Assembly: GCA_037893225.1 (NCBI GenBank) | Contig: JAZGUH010000087.1 | Span: 186,001-250,000, forward strand | Reading direction: 5' to 3' | Origin: Hippasteria phrygiana | Lineage: Eukaryota; Echinodermata; Asteroidea; Valvatida; Goniasteridae | DNA: 64,000 bases | Part shown: positions 25,032 to 38,006 of the stretch, piece after piece | How positions within the stretch are numbered: the first letter of the stretch is position 1 | Layout: the number at the start of each line of letters is the position of its first letter | Position numbers and translations under genes: made by a program | Notes under the pieces: model-generated | Database searches by the model: none | Seen by the model: only the letters and a program-made list of their open reading frames with translations | Told to the model about the DNA's origin: nothing

Positions 25032-26421
25032 GGAGAAAATTCAAACCTCGCAATGTTAATTTTCTTTCCGGCCAACATCTGTGTACATGTTACCGTCTAT
25101 TTATTGCTCCATGCATGTCAAATTCCCTGGGGTATGGACTTGCTTTACTCATTCATAATTGCATGAAATATCAACCAAATTCAGTAATTTTGACATGTAT
25201 GGATAGCTTAGATCTGGCGCTACATGTTGCAATTATCGGCGGCTTCTTAGAGTTAACACTTGTGGAGAAAATTCAAACCTCGCAATGTTTATTTTCTTTC
25301 CGGCCAACATCTGTGTACATGTTACCGTCTATTTATTGCTCCATGCCTGTCAAATTCCCTGGGGTATGGACTTGCTTTACTCATTCATAATTGCATGAAA
25401 TATCAACCAAATGCAGTAATTTTGACATGTGTGTATAGCTTAGATCTGGCGCTACATGTTGCAATCATCGGCGGCTTCCCAGAGTTAAAACTTGTGGAGA
25501 AAATTCAAACCTCGCAATGTTTATTTTCTTTCCGGCCAACATCTGTGTGCATATTACCGTCTATTTATTGCTCCATGCATGTCAAATTCCCTGGGGTATG
25601 GACTTGCTTTACTCATTCATAATTGCATGAAATATCAACCAAATTCAGTAATTTTGACATGTATGGATAGCTTAGATCTGGCGCTACATGTTGCAATTAT
25701 CGGCGGCTTCTTAGAGTTAACACTTGTGGAGAAAATTCAAACCTCGCAATGTTTATTTTCTTTCCGGCCAACATCTGTGTACATGTTACCGTCTATTTAT
25801 TGCTCCATGCCTGTCAAATTCCCTGGGGTATGGACTTGCTTTACTCATTCATAATTGCATGAAATATCAACCAAATGCAGTAATTTTGACATGTATGTAT
25901 AGCTTAGATCTGGCGCTACATGTTGCAATCATCGGCGGCTTCCCAGAGTTAAAACTTGTGGAGAAAATTCAAACCTCGCAATGTTTATTTTCTTTCCGGC
26001 CAACATCTGTGTACATGTTACCGTCTATTTATTGCTCCATGCATGTCAAATTCCCTGGGTATGGACTTGCTTTACTCATTCATAATTGCATGAAATATCA
26101 ACCAAATTCAGTAATTTTGACATGTATGGATAGCTTAGATCTGGCGCTACATGTTGCAATTATCGGCGGCTTCTTAGAGTTAAAACTTGTGGAGAAAATT
26201 CAAACCTCGCAATGTTTATTTTCTTTCCGGCCAACATCTGTGTGCATATTACCTTCTATTTATTGCTCCATGCCTGTCAAATTCCCTGGGGTATGACTTG
26301 CTTTACTCATTCATAATTGCATGAAATATCAACCAAATTCAGTAATTTTGACATGTATGGATAGCTTAGATCTGGCGCTACATGTTGCAATCATCGGCGG
26401 CTTCCCAGAGTTAAAACTTGT
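25032..26421 (+). repeat. Hexameric higher-order repeat, copy 3 (1390 bp)
   Basis: Order A-B-C-D'-I-H'' (25032, 25264, 25496, 25728, 25960, 26191), 3707 bp from hexamer copy 2. Here the monomer after the I unit is complete again, but it has ACCTTCTATT (p64 T), unlike the p64 G unit at 19240. The hexamer's last member therefore comes in two forms. Confidence 0.86.
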
Positions 26422-28043
26422 GGAGAAAATTCAAACCTCGCCATGTTAATTTTCTTTCCGGCCAACATCTGTGTACATATTACCGTCTATTTATTGCTCC
26501 ATGCATGTCAAATTCCCTGGGGTATGGACTTGCTTTATTCATTCATAATTGCATGAAATATCAACCAAATGCAGTAATTTTGACATGTATGGATAGCTTA
26601 GATCTGGCGCTACATGTTGCAATTATCGGCGGCTTCTTAGAGTTAACACTTGTGGAGAAAATTCAAACCTCGCAATGTTTATTTTCTTTCCGGCCAACAT
26701 CTGTGTACATGTTACCGTCTATTTATTGCTCCATGCCTGTCAAATTCCCTGGGGTATGGACTTGCTTTACTCATTCATAATTGCATGAAATATCAACCAA
26801 ATGCAGTAATTTTGACATGTATGTATAGCTTAGATCTGGCGCTACATGTTGCAATCATCGGCGGCTTCCCAGAGTTAAAACTTGTGGAGAAAATTCAAAC
26901 CTCGCAATGTTTATTTTCTTTCCGGCCAACATCTGTGTACATGTTACCGTCTATTTATTGCTCCATGCATGTCAAATTCCCTGGGGTATGGACTTGCTTT
27001 ACTCATTCATAATTGCATGAAATATCAACCAAATTCAGTAATTTTGACTTGTATGGATAGCTTAGATCTGGCGCTACATGTTGCAATTATCGGCGGCTTC
27101 TTAGAGTTAAAACTTGTGGAGAAAATTCAAACCTCGCAATGTTTATTTTCTTTCCGGCCAACATCTGTGTGCATATTACCTTCTATTTATTGCTCCATGC
27201 CTGTCAAATTCGCCAGGGTATGACTTGCTTTACTCATTCATAATTGCATGAAATATCAACCAAATTCAGTAATGTTGACATGTATGGATAGCTTAGATCT
27301 GGCGCTACATGTTGCAATCATCGGCGGCTTCCCAGAGTTAAAACTTGTGGAGAAAATTCAAACCTCGCAATGTTAATTTTCTTTCCGGCCAACATCTGTG
27401 TACATATTACCGTCTATTTATTGCTCCATGCCTGTCAAATTCCCTGGGGTATGGACTTGCTTTACTCATTCATAATTGCATGAAATATCAACCAAATGCA
27501 GTAATTTTGACATGTATGTATAGCTTAGATCTGGCGCTACATGTTGCAATCATCGGCGGCTTCCCAGAGTTAAAACTTGTGGAGAAAATTCAAACCTCGC
27601 AATGTTTATTTTCTTTCCGGCCAACATCTGTGTACATGTTACCGTCTATTTATTGCTCCATGCATGTCAAATTCCCTGGGGTATGGACTTGCTTTACTCA
27701 TTCATAATTGCATGAAATATCCACCAAATTCAGTAATTTTGACATGTATGTATAGCTTAGATCTGGCGCTACATGTTGCAATTATCGGCGGCTTCTTAGA
27801 GTTAAAACTTGTGGAGAAAATTCAAACCTCGCAATGTTTATTTTCTTTCCGGCCAACATCTGTGTGCATATTACCGTCTATTTATTGCTCCATGCCTGTC
27901 AAATTCCCTGGGGTATGACTTGCTTTACTCATTCATAATTGCATGAAATATCAACCAAATTCAGTAATTTTGACATGTATGGATAGCTTAGATCTGGCGC
28001 TACATGTTGCAATCATCGGCGGCTTCCCAGAGTTAAAACTTGT
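26422..28043 (+). repeat. Mosaic block: D'-type, E, F, G, H monomers, first copy of a 1389-bp unit
   Basis: Monomers at 26422, 26654, 26886, 27118 (231), 27349, 27581 and 27813 (231). The series from 26886 onward, including a private GACTTGTATG variant at 27049, is repeated 1389 bp to the right (variant at 28438). Monomer 26422 carries a private CTCGCCATG change near 26441. Confidence 0.83.
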
Positions 28044-28274
28044 GGAGAAAATTCAAACCTCGCAATGTTAATTTTCTTTCCGGCCAACATCTGTGTGCAT
28101 ATTACCGTCTATTTATTGCTCCATGCCTGTCAAATTCCCTGGGGTATGACTTGCTTTACTCATTCATAATTGCATGAAATATCAACCAAATTCAGTAATT
28201 TTGACATGTATGTATAGCTTAGATCTGGCGCTACATGTTGCAATCATCGGCGGCTTCCCAGAGTTAAAACTTGT
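28044..28274 (+). repeat. Hybrid monomer at a duplication junction
   Basis: This 231-bp monomer combines p27 A (GTTAATTTTC) with p54 G (TGTGCATATT), p84 C and GGGGTATGACT. I found p27 A joined to p54 G nowhere else in the array; p27 A otherwise goes with TGTACAT or TTTACAT. It directly follows another 231-bp unit (27813) and directly precedes the second copy of the 1389-bp unit, so it looks like the recombinant unit made by the exchange, with the crossover between about 28070 and 28097. Confidence 0.8.
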
Positions 28275-31200
28275 GGAGAAAATTCAAACCTCGCAATGTT
28301 TATTTTCTTTCCGGCCAACATCTGTGTACATGTTACCGTCTATTTATTGCTCCATGCATGTCAAATTCCCTGGGGTATGGACTTGCTTTACTCATTCATA
28401 ATTGCATGAAATATCAACCAAATTCAGTAATTTTGACTTGTATGGATAGCTTAGATCTGGCGCTACATGTTGCAATTATCGGCGGCTTCTTAGAGTTAAA
28501 ACTTGTGGAGAAAATTCAAACCTCGCAATGTTTATTTTCTTTCCGGCCAACATCTGTGTGCATATTACCTTCTATTTATTGCTCCATGCCTGTCAAATTC
28601 GCCAGGGTATGACTTGCTTTACTCATTCATAATTGCATGAAATATCAACCAAATTCAGTAATGTTGACATGTATGGATAGCTTAGATCTGGCGCTACATG
28701 TTGCAATCATCGGCGGCTTCCCAGAGTTAAAACTTGTGGAGAAAATTCAAACCTCGCAATGTTAATTTTCTTTCCGGCCAACATCTGTGTACATATTACC
28801 GTCTATTTATTGCTCCATGCCTGTCAAATTCCCTGGGGTATGGACTTGCTTTACTCATTCATAATTGCATGAAATATCAACCAAATGCAGTAATTTTGAC
28901 ATGTATGTATAGCTTAGATCTGGCGCTACATGTTGCAATCATCGGCGGCTTCCCAGAGTTAAAACTTGTGGAGAAAATTCAAACCTCGCAATGTTTATTT
29001 TCTTTCCGGCCAACATCTGTGTACATGTTACCGTCTATTTATTGCTCCATGCATGTCAAATTCCCTGGGGTATGGACTTGCTTTACTCATTCATAATTGC
29101 ATGAAATATCCACCAAATTCAGTAATTTTGACATGTATGTATAGCTTAGATCTGGCGCTACATGTTGCAATTATCGGCGGCTTCTTAGAGTTAAAACTTG
29201 TGGAGAAAATTCAAACCTCGCAATGTTTATTTTCTTTCCGGCCAACATCTGTGTGCATATTACCGTCTATTTATTGCTCCATGCCTGTCAAATTCCCTGG
29301 GGTATGACTTGCTTTACTCATTCATAATTGCATGAAATATCAACCAAATTCAGTAATTTTGACATGTATGGATAGCTTAGATCTGGCGCTACATGTTGCA
29401 ATCATCGGCGGCTTCCCAGAGTTAAAACTTGTGGAGAAAATTCAAACCTCGCAATGTTAATTTTCTTTCCGGCCAACATCTGTGTACATGTTACCGTCTA
29501 TTTATTGCTCCATGCATGTCAAATTCCCTGGGGTATGGACTTGCTTTACTCATTCATAATTGCATGAAATATCAACCAAATTCAGTAATTTTGACATGTA
29601 TGGATAGCTTAGATCTGGCGCTACATGTTGCAATTATCGGCGGCTTCTTAGAGTTAAAACTTGTGGAGAAAATTCAAACCTCGCAATGTTAATTTTCTTT
29701 CCGGCCAACATCTGTGTACATATTACCGTCTATTTATTGCTCCATGCATGTCAAATTCCCTGGGGTGTGGACTTGCTTTACTCATTCATAATTGCATGAA
29801 ATATCAACCAAATGCAGTAATTTTGACATGTATGTATAGCTTAGATCTGGCGCTACATGTTGCAATCATCGGCGGCTTCCCAGAGTTAAAACTTGTGGAG
29901 AAAATTCAAACCTCGCAATGTTTATTTTCTTTCCGGCCAACATCTGTGTACATGTTACCGTCTATTTATTGCTCCATGCATGTCAAATTCCCTGGGGTAT
30001 GGACTTGCTTTACTCATTCATAATTGCATGAAATATCAACCAAATTCAGTAATTTTGACATGTATGGATAGCTTAGATCTGGCGCTACATGTTGCAATTA
30101 TCGGCGGCTTCTTAGAGTTAAAACTTGTGGAGAAAATTCAAACCTCGCAATGTTTATTTTCTTTCCGGCCAACATCTGTGTGCATATTACCTTCTATTTA
30201 TTGCTCCATGCCTGTCAAATTCGCCAGGGTATGACTTGCTTTACTCATTCATAATTGCATGAAATATCAACCAAATTCAGTAATTTTGACATGTATGGAT
30301 AGCTTAGATCTGGCGCTACATGTTGCAATCATCGGCGGCTTCCCAGAGTTAAAACTTGTGGAGAAAATTCAAACCTCGCAATGTTAATTTTCTTTCCGGC
30401 CAACATCTGTGTACATATTACCGTCTATTTATTGCTCCATGCCTGTCAAATTCCCTGGGGTATGGACTTGCTTTACTCATTCATAATTGCATGAAATATC
30501 AACCAAATTCAGTAATTTTGACATGTATGGATAGCTTAGATCTGGCGCTACATGTTGCAATTATCGGCGGCTTCTTAGAGTTAACACTTGTGGAGAAAAT
30601 TCAAACCTCGCAATGTTTATTTTCTTTCCGGCCAACATCTGTGTACATGTTACCGTCTATTTATTGCTCCATGCCTGTCAAATTCCCTGGGGTATGGACT
30701 TGCTTTACTCATTCATAATTGCATGAAATATCAACCAAATGCAGTAATTTTGACATGTATGTATAGCTTAGATCTGGCGCTACATGTTGCAATCATCGGC
30801 GGCTTCCCAGAGTTAAAACTTGTGGAGAAAATTCAAACCTCGCAATGTTTATTTTCTTTCCGGCCAACATCTGTGTACATGTTACCGTCTATTTATTGCT
30901 CCATGCATGTCAAATTCCCTGGGTATGGACTTGCTTTACTCATTCATAATTGCATGAAATATCAACCAAATTCAGTAATTTTGACATGTATGGATAGCTT
31001 AGATCTGGCGCTACATGTTGCAATTATCGGCGGCTTCTTAGAGTTAAAACTTGTGGAGAAAATTCAAACCTCGCAATGTTTATTTTCTTTCCGGCCAACA
31101 TCTGTGTGCATATTACCTTCTATTTATTGCTCCATGCCTGTCAAATTCCCTGGGGTATGACTTGCTTTACTCATTCATAATTGCATGAAATATCAACCAA

Positions 31201-34200
31201 ATTCAGTAATTTTGACATGTATGGATAGCTTAGATCTGGCGCTACATGTTGCAATCATCGGCGGCTTCCCAGAGTTAAAACTTGTGGAGAAAATTCAAAC
31301 CTCGCAATGTTAATTTTCTTTGCGGCCAACATCTGTGTACATATTACCGTCTATTTATTGCTCCATGCATGTCAAATTCCCTGGGGTATGGACTTGCTTT
31401 ATTCATTCATAATTGCATGAAATATCAACCAAATGCAGTAATTTTGACATGTATGGATAGCTTAGATCTGGCGCTACATGTTGCAATTATCGGCGGCTTC
31501 TTAGAGTTAACACTTGTGGAGAAAATTCAAACCTCGCAATGTTTATTTTCTTTCCGGCCAACATCTGTGTACATGTTACCGTCTATTTATTGCTCCATGC
31601 CTGTCAAATTCCCTGGGGTATGGACTTGCTTTACTCATTCATAATTGCATGAAATATCAACCAAATGCAGTAATTTTGACATGTATGTATAGCTTAGATC
31701 TGGCGCTACATGTTGCAATCATCGGCGGCTTCCCAGAGTTAAAACTTGTGGAGAAAATTCAAACCTCGCAATGTTTATTTTCTTTCCGGCCAACATCTGT
31801 GTGCATATTACCTTCTATTTATTGCTCCATGCCTGTCAAATTCGCCAGGGTATGACTTGCTTTACTCATTCATAATTGCATGAAATATCAACCAAATTCA
31901 GTAATGTTGACATGTATGGATAGCTTAGATCTGGCGCTACATGTTGCAATCATCGGCGGCTTCCCAGAGTTAAAACTTGTGGAGAAAATTCAAACCTCGC
32001 AATGTTAATTTTCTTTCCGGCCAACATCTGTGTACATATTACCGTCTATTTATTGCTCCATGCCTGTCAAATTCCCTGGGGTATGGACTTGCTTTACTCA
32101 TTCATAATTGCATGAAATATCAACCAAATGCAGTAATTTTGACATGTATGTATAGCTTAGATCTGGCGCTACATGTTGCAATCATCGGCGGCTTCCCAGA
32201 GTTAAAACTTGTGGAGAAAATTCAAACCTCGCAATGTTTATTTTCTTTCCGGCCAACATCTGTGTACATGTTACCGTCTATTTATTGCTCCATGCATGTC
32301 AAATTCCCTGGGGTATGGACTTGCTTTACTCATTCATAATTGCATGAAATATCCACCAAATTCAGTAATTTTGACATGTATGTATAGCTTAGATCTGGCG
32401 CTACATGTTGCAATTATCGGCGGCTTCTTAGAGTTAAAACTTGTGGAGAAAATTCAAACCTCGCAATGTTTATTTTCTTTCCGGCCAACATCTGTGTGCA
32501 TATTACCGTCTATTTATTGCTCCATGCCTGTCAAATTCCCTGGGGTATGACTTGCTTTACTCATTCATAATTGCATGAAATATCAACCAAATTCAGTAAT
32601 TTTGACATGTATGGATAGCTTAGATCTGGCGCTACATGTTGCAATCATCGGCGGCTTCCCAGAGTTAAAACTTGTGGAGAAAATTCAAACCTCGCAATGT
32701 TAATTTTCTTTCCGGCCAACATCTGTGTACATGTTACCGTCTATTTATTGCTCCATGCATGTCAAATTCCCTGGGGTATGGACTTGCTTTACTCATTCAT
32801 AATTGCATGAAATATCAACCAAATTCAGTAATTTTGACATGTATGGATAGCTTAGATCTGGCGCTACATGTTGCAATTATCGGCGGCTTCTTAGAGTTAA
32901 AACTTGTGGAGAAAATTCAAACCTCGCAATGTTAATTTTCTTTCCGGCCAACATCTGTGTACATATTACCGTCTATTTATTGCTCCATGCATGTCAAATT
33001 CCCTGGGGTATGGACTTGCTTTACTCATTCATAATTGCATGAAATATCAACCAAATGCAGTAATTTTGACATGTATGTATAGCTTAGATCTGGCGCTACA
33101 TGTTGCAATCATCGGCGGCTTCCCAGAGTTAAAACTTGTGGAGAAAATTCAAACCTCGCAATGTTTATTTTCTTTCCGGCCAACATCTGTGTACATGTTA
33201 CCGTCTATTTATTGCTCCATGCATGTCAAATTCCCTGGGGTATGGACTTGCTTTACTCATTCATAATTGCATGAAATATCAACCAAATTCAGTAATTTTG
33301 ACATGTATGGATAGCTTAGATCTGGCGCTACATGTTGCAATTATCGGCGGCTTCTTAGAGTTAAAACTTGTGGAGAAAATTCAAACCTCGCAATGTTTAT
33401 TTTCTTTCCGGCCAACATCTGTGTGCATATTACCTTCTATTTATTGCTCCATGCCTGTCAAATTCGCCAGGGTATGACTTGCTTTACTCATTCATAATTG
33501 CATGAAATATCAACCAAATTCAGTAATTTTGACATGTATGGATAGCTTAGATCTGGCGCTACATGTTGCAATTATCGGCGGCTTCTTAGAGTTAACACTT
33601 GTGGAGAAAATTCAAACCTCGCAATGTTTATTTTCTTTCCGGCCAACATCTGTGTACATGTTACCGTCTATTTATTGCTCCATGCCTGTCAAATTCCCTG
33701 GGGTATGGACTTGCTTTACTCATTCATAATTGCATGAAATATCAACCAAATGCAGTAATTGTGACATGTATGTATAGCTTAGATCTGGCGCTACATGTTG
33801 CAATCATCGGCGGCTTGCCAGAGTTAAAACTTGTGGAGAAAATTCAAACCTCGCAATGTTAATTTTCTTTCCGGCCAACATCTGTGTACATATTACCGTC
33901 TATTTATTGCTCCATGCATGTCAAATTCCCTGGGGTATGGACTTGCTTTATTCATTCATAATTGCATGAAATATCAACCAAATGCAGTATTTTTGACATG
34001 TATGGATAGCTTAGATCTGGCGCTACATGTTGCAATTATCGGCGGCTTCTTAGAGTTAAAACTTGTGGAGAAAATTCAAACCTCGCAATGTTTATTTTCT
34101 TTCCGGCCAACATCTGTGTGCATATTACCTTCTATTTATTGCTCCATGCCTGTCAAATTCCCCAGGGTATGACTTGCTTTACTCATTCATAATTGCATGA

Positions 34201-34297
34201 AATATCAACCAAATTCAGTAATTTTGACATGTATGGATAGCTTAGATCTGGCGCTACATGTTGCAATCATCGGCGGCTTCCCAGAGTTAAAACTTGT
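28275..34297 (+). repeat. Mosaic region with a 3243-bp period
   Basis: The first five monomers repeat those at 26886-28043 (spacing 1389). Monomers 28738, 28970, 29202, 29433, 29665, 29897 and 30129 are matched by 31981, 32213, 32445, 32676, 32908, 33140 and 33372, all 3243 bp away. Two stretches, 30592-31517 and 25728-26653, share the D'-I-H''-next order 4864 bp apart. Private singletons include GGGGTGTGG at 29767, TTTGCGGCC at 31322, and GTAATTGTGAC near 33761. The CGGCTTGCCAG variant (p215 G) first appears at 33817. Confidence 0.8.
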
Positions 34298-37200
34298 GGA
34301 GAAAATTCAAACCTCGCAATGTTAATTTTCTTTCCGGCCAACATCTGTGTACATATTACCGTTTATTTATTGCTCCATGCATGTCAAATTCCCTGGGGTA
34401 TGGACTTGCTTTATTCATTCATAATTGCATGAAATATCAACCAAATGCAGTATTTTTGACATGTATGGATAGCTTAGATCTGGCGCTACATGTTGCAATT
34501 ATCGGCGGCTTCTTAGAGTTAACACTTGTGGAGAAAATTCAAACCTCGCAATGTTTATTTTCTTTCCGGCCAACATCTGTGTACATGTTACCGTCTATTT
34601 ATTGCTCCATGCCTGTCAAATTCCCTGGGGTATGGACATGCTTTACTCATTCATAATTGCATGAAATATCAACCAAATGCAGTAATTTTGACATGTGTGT
34701 ATAGCTTAGATCTGGCGCTACATGTTGCAATCATCGGCGGCTTCCCAGAGTTAAAACTTGTGGAGAAAATTCAAACCTCGCAATGTTTATTTTCTTTCCG
34801 GCCAACATCTGTGTGCATATTACCGTCTATTTATTGCTCTATGCATGTCAAATTCCCTGGGGTATGGACTTGCTTTACTCATTCATAATTGCATGAAATA
34901 TCAACCAAATTCAGTAATTTTGACATGTATGGATAGCTTAGATCTGGCGCTACATGTTGCAATTATCGGCGGCTTCTTAGAGTTAACACTTGTGGAGAAA
35001 ATTCAAACCTCGCAATGTTTATTTTCTTTCCGGCCAACATCTGTGTACATGTTACCGTCTATTTATTGCTCCATGCCTGTCAAATTCCCTGGGGTATGGA
35101 CTTACTTTACTCATTCATAATTGCATGAAATATCAACCAACTGCAGTAATTTTGACATGTATGTATAGCTTAGATCTGGCGCTACATGTTGCAATCATCG
35201 GCGGCTTCCCAGAGTTAAAACGTGTGGAGAAAATTCAAACCTCGCAATGTTTATTTTCTTTCCGGCCAACATCTGTGTACATGTTACCGTCTATTTATTG
35301 CTCCATGCATGTCAAATTCCCTGGGGTATGGACTTGCTTTACTCATTCATAATTGCATGAAATATCAACCAAATTCAGTAATTTTGACATGTATGGATAG
35401 CTTAGATCTGGCGCTACATGTTGCAATTATCGGCGGCTTCTTAGAGTTAAAACTTGTGGAGAAAATTCAAACCTCGCAATGTTTATTTTCTTTCCGGCCA
35501 ACATCTGTGTGCATATTACCTTCTATTTATTGCTCCATGCCTGTCAAATTCGCCAGGGTATGACTTGCTTTACTCATTCATAATTGCATGAAATATCAAC
35601 CAAATGCAGTAATTTTGACATGTATGTATAGCTTAGATCTGGCGCTACATGTTGCAATCATCGGCGGCTTCCCAGAGTTAAAACTTGTGGAGAAAATTCA
35701 AACCTCGCAATGTTTATTTTCTTTCCGGCCAACATCTGTGTACATATTACCGTCTATTTATTGCTCCATGCCTGTCAAATTCCCTGGGGTATGGACTTGC
35801 TTTACTCATTCATAATTGCATGAAATATCAACCAAATGCAGTAATTTTGACATGTATGTATAGCTTAGATCTGGCGCTACATGTTGCAATCATCGGCGGC
35901 TTCCCAGAGTTAAAACTTGTGGAGAAAATTCAAACCTCGCAATGTTTATTTTCTTTCCGGCCAACATCTGTGTACATGTTACCGTCTATTTATTGCTCCA
36001 TGCATGTCAAATTCCCTGGGGTATGGACTTGCTTTACTCATTCATAATTGCATGAAATATCCACCAAATTCAGTAATTTTGACATGTATGTATAGCTTAG
36101 ATCTGGCGCTACATGTTGCAATTATCGGCGGCTTCTTAGAGTTAAAACTTGTGGAGAAAATTCAAACCTCGCAATGTTTATTTTCTTTCCGGCCAACATC
36201 TGTGTGCATATTACCGTCTATTTATTGCTCCATGCCTGTCAAATTCCCTGGGGTATGACTTGCTTTACTCATTCATAATTGCATGAAATATCAACCAAAT
36301 TCAGTAATTTTGACATGTATGGATAGCTTAGATCTGGCGCTACATGTTGCAATTATCGGCGGCTTCTTAGAGTTAAAACTTGTGGAGAAAATTCAAACCT
36401 CGCAATGTTAATTTTCTTTCCGGCCAACATCTGTGTACATATTACCGTCTATTTATTGCTCCATGCATGTCAAATTCCCTGGGGTATGGACTTGCTTTAC
36501 TCATTCATAATTGCATGAAATATCAACCAAATGCAGTAATTTTGACATGTATGTATAGCTTAGATCTGGCGCTACATGTTGCAATCATCGGCGGCTTCCC
36601 AGAGTTAAAACTTGTGGAGAAAATTCAAACCTCGCAATGTTTATTTTCTTTCCGGCCAACATCTGTGTACATGTTACCGTCTATTTATTGCTCCATGCAT
36701 GTCAAATTCCCTGGGGTATGGACTTGCTTTACTCATTCATAATTGCATGAAATATCAACCAAATTCAGTAATTTTGACATGTATGGATAGCTTAGATCTG
36801 GCGCTACATGTTGCAATTATCGGCGGCTTCTTAGAGTTAACACTTGTGGAGAAAATTCAAACCTCGCAATGTTTATTTTCTTTCCGGCCAACATCTGTGT
36901 ACATGTTACCGTCTATTTATTGCTCCATGCCTGTCAAATTCCCTGGGGTATGGACATGCTTTACTCATTCATAATTGCATGAAATATCAACCAAATGCAG
37001 TAATTTTGACATGTGTGTATAGCTTAGATCTGGCGCTACATGTTGCAATCATCGGCGGCTTCCCAGAGTTAAAACTTGTGGAGAAAATTCAAACCTCGCA
37101 ATGTTTATTTTCTTTCCGGCCAACATCTGTGTGCATATTACCGTCTATTTATTGCTCTATGCATGTCAAATTCCCTGGGGTATGGACTTGCTTTACTCAT

Positions 37201-38006
37201 TCATAATTGCATGAAATATCAACCAAATTCAGTAATTTTGACATGTATGGATAGCTTAGATCTGGCGCTACATGTTGCAATTATCGGCGGCTTCTTAGAG
37301 TTAACACTTGTGGAGAAAATTCAAACCTCGCAATGTTTATTTTCTTTCCGGCCAACATCTGTGTACATGTTACCGTCTATTTATTGCTCCATGCCTGTCA
37401 AATTCCCTGGGGTATGGACTTGCTTTACTCATTCATAATTGCATGAAATATCAACCAAATGCAGTAATTTTGACATGTATGTATAGCTTAGATCTGGCGC
37501 TACATGTTGCAATCATCGGCGGCTTCCCAGAGTTAAAACTTGTGGAGAAAATTCAAACCTCGCAATGTTTATTTTCTTTCCGGCCAACATCTGTGTACAT
37601 GTTACCGTCTATTTATTGCTCCATGCATGTCAAATTCCCTGGGGTATGGACTTGCTTTACTCATTCATAATTGCATGAAATATCAACCAAATTCAGTAAT
37701 TTTGACATGTATGGATAGCTTAGATCTGGCGCTACATGTTGCAATTATCGGCGGCTTCTTAGAGTTAAAACTTGTGGAGAAAATTCAAACCTCGCAATGT
37801 TTATTTTCTTTCCGGCCAACATCTGTGTGCATATTACCTTCTATTTATTGCTCCATGCCTGTCAAATTCGCCAGGGTATGACTTGCTTTACTCATTCATA
37901 ATTGCATGAAATATCAACCAAATTCAGTAATGTTGACATGTATGGATAGCTTAGATCTGGCGCTACATGTTGCAATCATCGGCGGCTTCCCAGAGTTAAA
38001 ACTTGT
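34298..38006 (+). repeat. Decamer duplication, 2318-bp spacing
   Basis: Monomers 34530-35688 (five units: B, C, D', a p84-A unit, E) are matched by 36848-38006 exactly 2318 bp later. Two private changes prove shared descent: GGACATGC at 34638 and 36956, and GCTCTATGC at 34840 and 37158. The left copy of D' (34994-35225) carries three further private changes at 35104, 35141 (creating CTGCAG) and 35222 that the right copy lacks. Confidence 0.87.
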
